DNA of 47,637 nucleotides, taken from contig ONEZ01000017.1 in the NCBI GenBank assembly GCA_900316995.1, forward strand, positions 1 to 47,637, in the 5' to 3' direction. Below are positions 13,619 through 23,233 of the stretch, piece by piece. A program made the translations under genes and the position numbers. The notes below the pieces were generated by a model. That model had not been told where the DNA came from and did not search any database. It saw only the letters and a list, made by a program, of their open reading frames with translations. Source of the DNA: an uncultured Bacteroidales bacterium. GTDB taxonomy: Bacteria; Bacteroidota; Bacteroidia; Bacteroidales; Paludibacteraceae. Within the stretch, counting starts at the first letter, position 1. Every line of letters begins with the position of its first letter.

Positions 13619-14617
13619 ATGACACCGAAACGAACAAACACACTGAAAGTAGTTTTTCTCTTCCTTTCTTTTCTCTTTATCATAACAGGATGCGAAAAGA
13701 AACAACACGCCAAAAACACAGAAGAACAAGTGAATAATATAGAGGGAAGAATCGTTCAATGTAGTTTCAAAGAGCACCAATATTACCTGTACGACGACCA
13801 AGAGCCATTAAAAATTGTCACAACAATAAATTATTCTGATGATAAAGATCCTAAAAAATATGATGTAAAATTCAGTAGCAGTAATGAGGATGTTATTACT
13901 ATTGACGAAAATGGAGTTCTGACTGTCAGGTCACTTGGTAAAGCAGATATATATTTGGAATGTGATAATTTTTATGGAAACTATAAGGACACAGCAAAAG
14001 TTACAGTTTCTATAAACTATGGCAAAGATTTTGAAGAATATCTCATTCAAAACTTTGATTCCGATGGTGACAAAAGAATATCTTTGGAAGAAGCCCTGTC
14101 TATTAAACGGATTAATCTAAGCTATTCTTATATATATATGTTTAGATTTAGATATATGACAAATTTAGAATCCTGCAACATTATTGACGGCCATTTTGGA
14201 ATCCTTGACTTCACTGACAATCCAAACATATCATATGTTAGCGTTGATACAAAATATGCAACCCCAAAAATTATTCTACCAAATAACACCAAGCTACAAA
14301 CATACGCCCAACAAGACGTACGAGAACCTGTGGATCTAAGCAACTGTCCTAACCTTGAGATATTACTATTAAGAGGATCTTCGCAAGATATGTTTTCACT
14401 AAACTACTCAAAAAACACAAAATTAAAAGAAGTATACATATTTATGTACCTTAATGAATTAGACTTGAGCGGTTGCAAACAATTACAAAAAGTAAGAATT
14501 GATACAAGAGGAGAAGAAGCAGTCATATACCTATCTAACGAAACATATCAATTATATATTGATAAGAATGAGAACATAAATATTAGTTCGCCAGCCATTG
14601 TAAAAATTAAAAACTAA
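13619..14617 (+). CDS. Surface lipoprotein with Ig-like (BIG2), EF-hand and leucine-repeat regions
   Basis: A basic N-terminus, a hydrophobic stretch and the lipobox FIITGC predict export and lipid attachment at Cys25. Residues about 55-130 resemble a bacterial Ig-like BIG2 domain (FSSSNEDVITIDENGVLTV, then GKADI). DSDGDKRISLEEA near residue 148 is a complete EF-hand/dockerin-type calcium loop. Residues about 165-320 show irregular leucine-rich repeats (LSNCPNLEILLLRG, LDLSGCKQLQKV). The combination is common in Bacteroidetes surface proteins, but ligand and role are unknown. The gene is clearly AT-richer than its neighbours and lies next to gene remnants, which suggests acquisition by transfer. 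MTPKRTNTL is the chosen start; no Shine-Dalgarno site is seen. Confidence 0.8.
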   Translation: MTPKRTNTLKVVFLFLSFLFIITGCEKKQHAKNTEEQVNNIEGRIVQCSFKEHQYYLYDDQEPLKIVTTINYSDDKDPKKYDVKFSSSNEDVITIDENGVLTVRSLGKADIYLECDNFYGNYKDTAKVTVSINYGKDFEEYLIQNFDSDGDKRISLEEALSIKRINLSYSYIYMFRFRYMTNLESCNIIDGHFGILDFTDNPNISYVSVDTKYATPKIILPNNTKLQTYAQQDVREPVDLSNCPNLEILLLRGSSQDMFSLNYSKNTKLKEVYIFMYLNELDLSGCKQLQKVRIDTRGEEAVIYLSNETYQLYIDKNENINISSPAIVKIKN

Positions 14618-14695
14618 TGTCAGCAAATAAATATTCAAACATATTAAACATACGATAAATAGCTATCATAAGAAAATCACTAAATTTTTTAACAT

Positions 14696-14726
14696 AAAAA
14701 TCCGCCCTGTTTCGGCGGATTTTTTG
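14696..14726 (+). terminator. Terminator upstream of gyrB
   Basis: AAAAATCCGCC pairs with GGCGGATTTTT around CTGTTTC and is followed by T residues. It insulates the lipoprotein gene from gyrB. Confidence 0.85.
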
Positions 14727-14734
14727 TATATTTG
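14727..14734 (+). promoter_or_regulatory. gyrB -7 box, TATATTTG
   Basis: TATATTTG directly follows the terminator T-run. The expected -33 position falls within the terminator stem, without a TTTG. Transcription would start near 14741, leaving a leader of about 43 nt. Confidence 0.5.
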
Positions 14735-14771
14735 TACGTTTAATATATAACCGTGAAATGCGGTTTCTTAA

Positions 14772-16736
<1,965 letters not shown>

Positions 16737-16747
16737 TACAAATCATT

Positions 16748-18052
16748 ATGATGTCGTATATCCTTGCAGTACTTTCAATAATAGTTCCGTTTCTTTACCT
16801 TCTACGCTCGTCAGACTGGGCAAAGGCGGATATTTATGAAAGACTGGTTATGATGTCACTTGCCTCATGGGTGGTGGCATCATTCTTTTCCATACACATG
16901 GGCATTCAGTTTTTCTGCGGAGTTGGAGTGATGGCTGTGACCTACGCCATAAAAAAAAGGCATTACCACCTAAACAAAACCCTTACGTCGCTTTTAATTC
17001 TATACTTTGTATGGAACGCAGTAAGCCTGATATGGGCACCAGACTTTGCGGCAGGAATATCAAGGCTCAGGATATACTTTCTGTTTGTAGTTATTCCGCT
17101 GATATTTGGCTGTGTAAAAATAGACGAGCATACAAAAGTCACAGTACTTACAGCCTCCATAAGGACTATGGGCTTCTATCTGGCGGCCACGTTTGTAACT
17201 TGGCTGTTGTTCTGTTATTACAATAACACAGACCCTGCAGACTGGCTGGAAGTCACCAAATCCACATTTTCAGGCATTCATCCATACGACATAATTCTAT
17301 CCTGGTCAAATTACCACCACCCAACCTATACATCAACAGGATTGATGGTTCTTACCATCATTGGTATTTTGACATCGCAGAAAAAAATAACGGCTGACAG
17401 GCTATGCCATATAGAGGCAGCTCTATTTGCGCTTGGCACTCTTCTATTTATTCTGCTAACCCAAAGCCGCATAGCACTGCTAATGTGGATAGGATTAGTA
17501 CCAGTATCCATTATTTACAGAATTAGGGAGCATAAGAAAACGGTTGTAACAGCCTATGTTGCACTGATAATGGCGGCGGTGGCGTTCTGTGTTTCAGAGC
17601 AGGATAAACTAGAGAGGTTCTTTGATGATGACATAAGAATCCAGAACTTTAAGACGGCACACTACTGCATAAAGAAGCATCCGCTACTTGGAAGCGGCAT
17701 TGAGGGCATCAGGTTTGAAATGGACTCTGATGAGATAGCTAAAGAGATAGGTTTTGAGGCCGCAAATAAAGATTTAGGCAACCCTCACAACCAGTTTGTG
17801 GGAGACTTGATGATGACGGGGGTTGTAGGGCTGACGTTATGCGTAGCCATATATCTGTATGTTATTTTCTTAGGAATAAGAGAGAGGAACTTCCCCCTGC
17901 TGATGTTTATGGCCACGTTCCTAATGCTATCTAACATTGAGATGCCGTTCTACCTGCACAAGGGAGTGATTATATTCCTGATGTTCACGCTTATACTCCT
18001 ATCAGACGGCGATACAGAGCAAATAACGCCTGAAGATTCTTCTCATACGTGA
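16748..18052 (+). CDS. O-antigen ligase / polymerase-like membrane protein
   Basis: The protein has ten or more hydrophobic segments over 434 residues. The periplasmic loop typical of the Wzy_C/O-antigen ligase family is seen near residues 300-360, ending in GNPHNQFVGDLMMTGVVGL, and TQSRIALLMW precedes it. Such proteins join lipid-linked glycan to lipid A core, or polymerise it, at the periplasmic face of the inner membrane. The start could be either of two consecutive ATG codons. The 3' end overlaps the oppositely transcribed GT4 gene by 62 bp. The adjacent glycosyltransferase cluster supports a role in the same surface glycan. Ligase and polymerase activities cannot be told apart by sequence reading. 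Confidence 0.85.
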   Translation: MMSYILAVLSIIVPFLYLLRSSDWAKADIYERLVMMSLASWVVASFFSIHMGIQFFCGVGVMAVTYAIKKRHYHLNKTLTSLLILYFVWNAVSLIWAPDFAAGISRLRIYFLFVVIPLIFGCVKIDEHTKVTVLTASIRTMGFYLAATFVTWLLFCYYNNTDPADWLEVTKSTFSGIHPYDIILSWSNYHHPTYTSTGLMVLTIIGILTSQKKITADRLCHIEAALFALGTLLFILLTQSRIALLMWIGLVPVSIIYRIREHKKTVVTAYVALIMAAVAFCVSEQDKLERFFDDDIRIQNFKTAHYCIKKHPLLGSGIEGIRFEMDSDEIAKEIGFEAANKDLGNPHNQFVGDLMMTGVVGLTLCVAIYLYVIFLGIRERNFPLLMFMATFLMLSNIEMPFYLHKGVIIFLMFTLILLSDGDTEQITPEDSSHT

Positions 18053-19058
18053 AGGACTTCCCGTAACGCTCAATAATCTCAGAAAGGGACGGATTTGTTA
18101 TATACTCTTCAAGTCCTTTCTTTACAACCTCCACCATATAGTCAGGCTCAAAATCAGTCCAGAACCAGGCCTTGTCTGAGCCTATCTCCTTAAGTGATGT
18201 CTTGTCAGAGCAGAACACAGGCTTGCCGAACTGCATAGCCTCAATCACAGGAAGGCCGAATCCTTCAAAAAGAGATGGGAAGAAGAAGGCGGTACAGTTC
18301 TTATAAAGCCATACCTTCTCCTCTGTGCTGACTTTACCCAGCAGTGTTACATTCTTGATGGTCTCCTTATCCAGACGCTGTCTGATGTATTCAGGATACT
18401 CTGATGTAAGAGCACCTGCTATGTAAAGTTCATATTCAGGGAACTTTTTCATAACATCAAGTAGGACATGGAAATTCTTCTTTTTTCTAACCTCTCCTAT
18501 GGTGAAAAAGAACGGCTTTCCACCTTTAACAGCGGCAGGAGACACCGCTTCCTTGCCTGTCAGGCTCTCCACCCCGTCATAAACAACCTCCATGGGCTTT
18601 TCCTTGGCGTAGGAGGCGAATCTGAGTATCTCCGACTTAGTAAACTCAGATATGCATATAATGCTGTCAGAACGCAGCAGAAGAGATTTTATACGCCTAC
18701 GGGCACGTTCAAGCCTGCTGCCACTCTCTTCATACTCATAGTTCAAATCATGTACGGTTATAACATACTTTGTATCTTTGCTGTAAGGCAGAAAACGCGG
18801 CATCTGGTCTGTGGAGTGCCAAACGTCATACTTGGGGAATAGTACGGGGAACCATCTTCTCAGCAAGCCTCCTGTCTGGTATTTCACTTTGTCACCAAAC
18901 GCCCCCTTGTACTTTGCAGGCACAAGCAGTGTCACCTCGATGTTATCATCGGGGGTGTAACTGTCTCTGAACCAACGGGCGTAGTTCCAGGCTATCTGTC
19001 CTAAACCGCAGTAGGGGTATTTTAGTATATGAAGGTCAATCAATACTCTCTTTTTCAT
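17991..19058 (-). CDS. GT4-family glycosyltransferase
   Basis: A retaining GT-B glycosyltransferase acting on the cytoplasmic side during surface polysaccharide assembly. It starts MKKRVLIDLHILKYPYCGLG, has VHDLNYEYEE and CISEFTKSEIL in the N-terminal half, and the donor-site motif FFPSLFEGFGLPVIEAM in the C-terminal half. The start at 19058 overlaps the GT9 stop as ATGA, and fits the family better than an in-frame ATG 17 codons upstream. It is the last gene of the minus-strand operon, and its 3' end overlaps the O-antigen-ligase-like gene. Donor and acceptor sugars are unknown. Confidence 0.88.
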   Translation of the reverse strand: MKKRVLIDLHILKYPYCGLGQIAWNYARWFRDSYTPDDNIEVTLLVPAKYKGAFGDKVKYQTGGLLRRWFPVLFPKYDVWHSTDQMPRFLPYSKDTKYVITVHDLNYEYEESGSRLERARRRIKSLLLRSDSIICISEFTKSEILRFASYAKEKPMEVVYDGVESLTGKEAVSPAAVKGGKPFFFTIGEVRKKKNFHVLLDVMKKFPEYELYIAGALTSEYPEYIRQRLDKETIKNVTLLGKVSTEEKVWLYKNCTAFFFPSLFEGFGLPVIEAMQFGKPVFCSDKTSLKEIGSDKAWFWTDFEPDYMVEVVKKGLEEYITNPSLSEIIERYGKSFTYEKNLQALFALYRRLIGV

Positions 19059-20059
19059 AAAAACTCCTTTATCTTCAAAAGCACATTCTGACAAGGTATG
19101 TCCATACATGCCATATCACCCCTGTAACACGACTCCGCTCCGCACTCAGAGCACGGACGGCACGGCAAATCAAGCTGCACGGCGTTGCTTAAAGGCTGTC
19201 CCCAGGCATAGAAGCCCACATACGGGTGTGACGGCCCCCAGACAGATACAACTGGTGTGCCCACAAGGGAGCATAGATGCATATTTGCAGAGTCCATTGA
19301 GAGCATTACATTTAGTTTCTTCATCACTCCCAACTCCTCAACCATAGAGAAGCGCCCCACCATAGACTCAACATTGCTGAACTCGGCAGCCCATGATTCC
19401 AGTATCTTTTTCTCATTCGCTCCGCCTCCAAACAAAAGAACCTTGACCTGTGGCAGACCGCTTAGCATCTCCACTACACGCTTTGTACGCTCAAGTGAAT
19501 AGACCTTTCTTTCATGAGCAGAGAAAGGCGCCACTCCAACATACTTGAGGCTGCTGTCAAAATCAAATGTTTTGGGGGCAGGTACATCAAAAGGCTTAAA
19601 CTCATACTTAACATCATATCCGAGACTTCTAAACACATCAGCGTAACGGGCGTAATAGGGCTTAAGCGGGGACATATCTTTATTTTCCCTGCGTAGAAGC
19701 TTCTCGCTGTCACGTTTCACCTTCTCCCTGCATCTTACAACAGCACCCCCTGCAATCAGTCTGGCATCAAGTATCCAGGCTCTGAGAATATTGCTTATAT
19801 CAGCCACTTTAGTAATACCAAGAGGCTTTAGATTGGAGTTGTAGAACTTGTTCAGGCCCCAGAAACCGTCACTTACACCAAGGTCTATAGGTATAATGGT
19901 GAGATTTGGCGGTGTATCCACAAAGATAGGCGTAAACTGCTTTTTTGTAAGCAGATAGAACTTATGCTGCGGGTAGTTTAACGCCACATTATAGACTACT
20001 GGTATTGAAATGGCCACATCTCCGAGCGGTCCGAATCTGATGATAAGAACTTTATCCAT
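19055..20059 (-). CDS. GT9-family (heptosyltransferase-like) glycosyltransferase
   Basis: The N-terminus MDKVLIIRFGPLGDVAISIPV and the C-terminal SMDSANMHLCSLVGTPVVSVWGP segment (its conserved SxDSxxMHLA-like core) are hallmarks of the GT9/heptosyltransferase family, which extends the lipopolysaccharide inner core. A cluster of eight cysteines near the C-terminus (CRPCSECGAESC and following) is seen in many Bacteroidetes homologues and may bind metal. Length 334 residues. The start overlaps the DUF4254 stop by one base (TAATG), and the stop overlaps the GT4 start by ATGA. The sugar transferred need not be heptose. Confidence 0.9.
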   Translation of the reverse strand: MDKVLIIRFGPLGDVAISIPVVYNVALNYPQHKFYLLTKKQFTPIFVDTPPNLTIIPIDLGVSDGFWGLNKFYNSNLKPLGITKVADISNILRAWILDARLIAGGAVVRCREKVKRDSEKLLRRENKDMSPLKPYYARYADVFRSLGYDVKYEFKPFDVPAPKTFDFDSSLKYVGVAPFSAHERKVYSLERTKRVVEMLSGLPQVKVLLFGGGANEKKILESWAAEFSNVESMVGRFSMVEELGVMKKLNVMLSMDSANMHLCSLVGTPVVSVWGPSHPYVGFYAWGQPLSNAVQLDLPCRPCSECGAESCYRGDMACMDIPCQNVLLKIKEFL

Positions 20060-20670
20060 TACTTCTGTTTGTAAAGAACAGGGTTAGTATCCACATCATT
20101 GTACATCTTCATCTGCTTGTAGGTCTTCATATATTTTCTACCGGATTCAATGTCAACAAGCAGGGTTGATATGGCCTCTGAAAGGTCTGTCTCCTGCTCC
20201 AGCAGTGTATTAAGCTTCTTGGTGCAGTTTGCCTTATGCTCCTCTGTGCAGTCTGTACGTAAGGTCTCTGCACGCATATGGTATATCTTTAGCTGGAGTA
20301 TTGACAGACGGTCTATAGCCCACGCAGGGCTCTCTGTATTTATTGTTGCGTCAGGAAGAACTGCAACTTTGCTGTATTTCTCAAGAAAATAGCTGTCTAT
20401 TCTCTCTACAAGGTCTGTTCTGTCCTGGTTTGACTTGTCTATACGACGCTTAATGGCCAGAGCCTCCACAGGGTCAATCTGAGGGTCTCTTATTATATCT
20501 TCCAGATGCCACTGAACGGTGTCAATCCACGCCTTAAGGTAGAGAACTGCCTCTATTGAACCCTTCTGATACGGATTTACAAACTCAGCATCCACATTGT
20601 CCTGAATGTGGTAGCGGTCAATAGCCTCTCTGAAAATTAATAACGCCTTGTCAATAAATTTAGTTTCCAT
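20059..20670 (-). CDS. DUF4254 family protein
   Basis: A soluble, mostly helical protein of 203 residues that I recognise as DUF4254, a Bacteroidetes family often found beside heptosyltransferase-like genes. It starts METKFIDKALLIFREAID. The central QWHLEDIIRDPQIDP and SPAWAIDRLSILQLKIYHM segments are conserved by my recollection. No catalytic motif is apparent. One-base TAATG overlaps on both sides show that it is part of the polysaccharide operon and made in step with the GT9 enzyme, which suggests a helper or regulatory role in core assembly; this is inference. Confidence 0.8.
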   Translation of the reverse strand: METKFIDKALLIFREAIDRYHIQDNVDAEFVNPYQKGSIEAVLYLKAWIDTVQWHLEDIIRDPQIDPVEALAIKRRIDKSNQDRTDLVERIDSYFLEKYSKVAVLPDATINTESPAWAIDRLSILQLKIYHMRAETLRTDCTEEHKANCTKKLNTLLEQETDLSEAISTLLVDIESGRKYMKTYKQMKMYNDVDTNPVLYKQK

Positions 20671-21536
20671 TATAGTATGTTTTTAAATCTGTCAGGTATT
20701 CTAATCAGTAGCTTCCAATGGCCCATGGACGGCTTGTTAAGGGCGTATATGGGTCTGAGGAGGGTCTGAATCTTACGGGCGAGCGGCAGATAGCGGTCTC
20801 CGCTTCTAATGTCAGCCTTGGTGTCACTGACCATGTATATGGTCTTGGCTCTGCGAGCTATATGTTTGCCCCAACCTGCCCCCATGCGGTCCTTGTCCTT
20901 AAAGCGGTCTTCTATCATCTTCATGTCAAAACTGCCGAAATGGAACAGGTAGAGGTTCTCATCTATACTGAAATTATGCCCTTTAACCCTATGGAATCCC
21001 GCGCCCCAACGGCACGGTTTGTTCACTATTACAGGTTTTGTGTAACGGGAGCATACGTAGGCGTATGAGCGCTGCTGCAAAAACGGCTTGCTCCAGTCTA
21101 TGGTCTGCTCCTCTGTTAGATGCTGCCCCACATCTACGCCAAGCGCACTCTTGCAGGTGTCAAACTCAAGTGATGAAACATAGTCACTCAGTTTCATCCC
21201 TGTCTTAGGGTCAAGCACAAGAAACTCATCCGCATCACAGCCTATAACAACGTCATACCCGCTTTTCATAAGCTCAGCAGCACGCTCAGAGAGGAATCCA
21301 AGCCTGCCCTTCTCAGCCTGCACCACCTGTCCGCCTATCTTTGGGACTTTGGTCACATTTGAACTGCCTGCCCCGCTGGGAATTTCCTGATCCACGCCGT
21401 CAAGGTATATGTAGAGGTTCTCCTCTCCAAACTCCTGTCCGTAGTAGTTCACCCACTTGTTGAGGAAATCCTCATCATTACGGGCCATGGTTATCACTGC
21501 AATCTTTTTAACTTTATTCACTACGTTCATCAACAC
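20670..21536 (-). CDS. GT2-like glycosyltransferase, tandem paralogue 1
   Basis: The first of three adjacent paralogues, 288 residues. KKIAVITMARNDEDFLNKW begins the catalytic fold, GCDADEFLV holds the DxD-type metal site, and GAGFHRVKGHNF with LYLFHFGSFD is the conserved acceptor-side segment. I place it in the Glyco_tranf_2_4 group, which lacks the usual GT2 first-strand motif. The extra MLMNVVNKV before the shared start is unique to this copy; ATG at 21530 is an alternative. Nineteen nt separate it from paralogue 2, the only gap between the three. Function in surface glycan assembly is inferred from context. Confidence 0.82.
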   Translation of the reverse strand: MLMNVVNKVKKIAVITMARNDEDFLNKWVNYYGQEFGEENLYIYLDGVDQEIPSGAGSSNVTKVPKIGGQVVQAEKGRLGFLSERAAELMKSGYDVVIGCDADEFLVLDPKTGMKLSDYVSSLEFDTCKSALGVDVGQHLTEEQTIDWSKPFLQQRSYAYVCSRYTKPVIVNKPCRWGAGFHRVKGHNFSIDENLYLFHFGSFDMKMIEDRFKDKDRMGAGWGKHIARRAKTIYMVSDTKADIRSGDRYLPLARKIQTLLRPIYALNKPSMGHWKLLIRIPDRFKNIL

Positions 21537-21555
21537 GTCAACTTTTAATTTTCAA

Positions 21556-22395
21556 CTATACCATATTTTCGAACCTTTCAGGAATCCTCACTACCACTTC
21601 CTGCCCAAACATGGCCGGACGGTTCCAATGATACGGCGCGCGGAAAAAACGCTGAATCCATCGGGCAAAAGGGAGGAATTTTTCTCCGTTTTTCGGCTCC
21701 TTAACCTCGCTTACCCTGTCTATTGTATGCCTGCGGAACTTAAGGTGTTTCTCCCATCCCATATTCTGCAGGTCACGGCTTTTCAACTTATTCTCCAAGA
21801 ACTTCAAATCAAAACATCCAAAGTGGAAAAGGTAAAGATTTGAGTCAATATGATAGTTCACACCCTTGATTCTATGAAATCCCACGCCCCAGCGTACAGG
21901 CTTTGTAATGACAACTGGCTTGGTGTAGTCAGGCTCCACCACTGCATAGTGACGCTGCTCCAGAAATCCTCCGCTGTAGTCAAATTCAGGCTCTTCACCC
22001 AGCCTCTGACCCACGTCAAGTCCAAGCCCAGAAACTGTGGTGCCAATCTTTATCTCTGAAAGATACTCTCCAATCTTCTTGTTTAGTCCAGGCTCCACTA
22101 CAAGATACTCATCGGCGTCACAACCTATAACAATATCATACTCTTTAAGATGCTCCGCCGCACGGTCTGAAAGAAACACAAGCCTGCCTGGCTCCGCCTG
22201 TCCTATAGGGCCTGGAATCTTAGGGCAGGGGATTATATGCACCTTCCCCGATGCGTCCTTTGGCACATCTGAGTCAAGCCCGTCAAGGTATATGTAGATA
22301 TGCTCGTAGCCTATCTGCTCACCGTAATACTTTATCCAACGTTCTAAGAAGAAGTTGTCATTACGGGCCATTGTTATCACAGCAATTTTCTTCAT
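21556..22395 (-). CDS. GT2-like glycosyltransferase, tandem paralogue 2
   Basis: The second paralogue, 279 residues, starts MKKIAVITMARNDNFFLERW. It keeps GCDADEYLV, GVGFHRIKGVNY and LYLFHFGCFD, and ends VRIPERFENMV, matching the endings of the other two copies (RIPDRFKNIL, RIPERFKGVI). Its start overlaps the stop of paralogue 3 as ATGA. Differences among copies lie mostly in the middle (acceptor) region, consistent with three successive sugar additions with different specificities; this is an inference. Confidence 0.85.
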   Translation of the reverse strand: MKKIAVITMARNDNFFLERWIKYYGEQIGYEHIYIYLDGLDSDVPKDASGKVHIIPCPKIPGPIGQAEPGRLVFLSDRAAEHLKEYDIVIGCDADEYLVVEPGLNKKIGEYLSEIKIGTTVSGLGLDVGQRLGEEPEFDYSGGFLEQRHYAVVEPDYTKPVVITKPVRWGVGFHRIKGVNYHIDSNLYLFHFGCFDLKFLENKLKSRDLQNMGWEKHLKFRRHTIDRVSEVKEPKNGEKFLPFARWIQRFFRAPYHWNRPAMFGQEVVVRIPERFENMV

Positions 22396-23225
22396 ATTAC
22401 GCCTTTGAACCTCTCAGGAATCCTTACTATCATCTTCCAGTAGTACATATATGGTCTTGTCCACATAAACGGGTGTCTTATCACTCTCTGTAGCACCCTG
22501 GCAAGCTTTATATAGTTCTCGTTTGTATGTATTTTGTTCCGGGTAAGAAGATTTATAGTTCTGAAACGCTGGTTCAGATGCTTGCTCCAACCCTCGCTGC
22601 ACTTCTCCGCATCGGTGGTCTTAGCCATTAGCATATTATAATCAACAGAGCCAAAATGAAACAGGTACAAGTTACTGTCTATATGATAGTTGCAGCCCTT
22701 TACTCTATGAAATCCAGCCCCCCACTCCTTGGCTGACGCCTTAATCACAGGTTTGGTATATTGGGAGTCAAGCAGCGCATATCTACGCTGACTCAAAAAC
22801 GGCTGGCTCCCATCAAGGGCGCTCTCCTCATCCATCTTCTGCCCCACGTCCATACCAAGCCCCGATATGCATATTTTGCATTTAATTGAGCTGAGGTACT
22901 CCTTTAATCCTTTTCCCGCTGCCGGATCAACCACTAAGAACTCATCTGCGTCACAGCCTATTACAAGGTCATAACTCCCGAGAAGCTGCTCCGTCCTGTG
23001 GTTAATGAGCGCTATACGGGTACGGTCTCCCTTTGTCATCTCCTCAGCCTTACGCTCCATAATCTCAATATTCACACCATCAGGACAGGCTGGAGGTGTC
23101 TGGTCCCTACCGTCAAGCATGACATAGAGATTCTCGTAACCTAAGTTTTGCCCGTAATATGCAATCCAACGCTCAAGAAAGAAGTTGTCATTGCGGGCCA
23201 TGGTTATTGCTGCAATACGTTTCAT
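22392..23225 (-). CDS. GT2-like glycosyltransferase, tandem paralogue 3
   Basis: The third paralogue, 277 residues from MKRIAAITMARNDNFFLERW. I choose ATG at 23225 over a TTG four codons upstream because it aligns with the start of paralogue 2. GCDADEFLVVD, GAGFHRVKGCNY and LYLFHFGSVD are conserved. It follows the ABC exporter gene after 8 nt. The near-identical first 20 residues in paralogues 2 and 3 point to these two being the most recent duplication. Confidence 0.85.
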   Translation of the reverse strand: MKRIAAITMARNDNFFLERWIAYYGQNLGYENLYVMLDGRDQTPPACPDGVNIEIMERKAEEMTKGDRTRIALINHRTEQLLGSYDLVIGCDADEFLVVDPAAGKGLKEYLSSIKCKICISGLGMDVGQKMDEESALDGSQPFLSQRRYALLDSQYTKPVIKASAKEWGAGFHRVKGCNYHIDSNLYLFHFGSVDYNMLMAKTTDAEKCSEGWSKHLNQRFRTINLLTRNKIHTNENYIKLARVLQRVIRHPFMWTRPYMYYWKMIVRIPERFKGVI

Positions 23226-23233
23226 AGTCACAA

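Noticed and set aside
13522-13737. 71-codon frame on the plus strand
   Set aside because: It overlaps the lipoprotein start and the barrel-like remnant in another frame, and its Thr/His-rich product shows no family feature.
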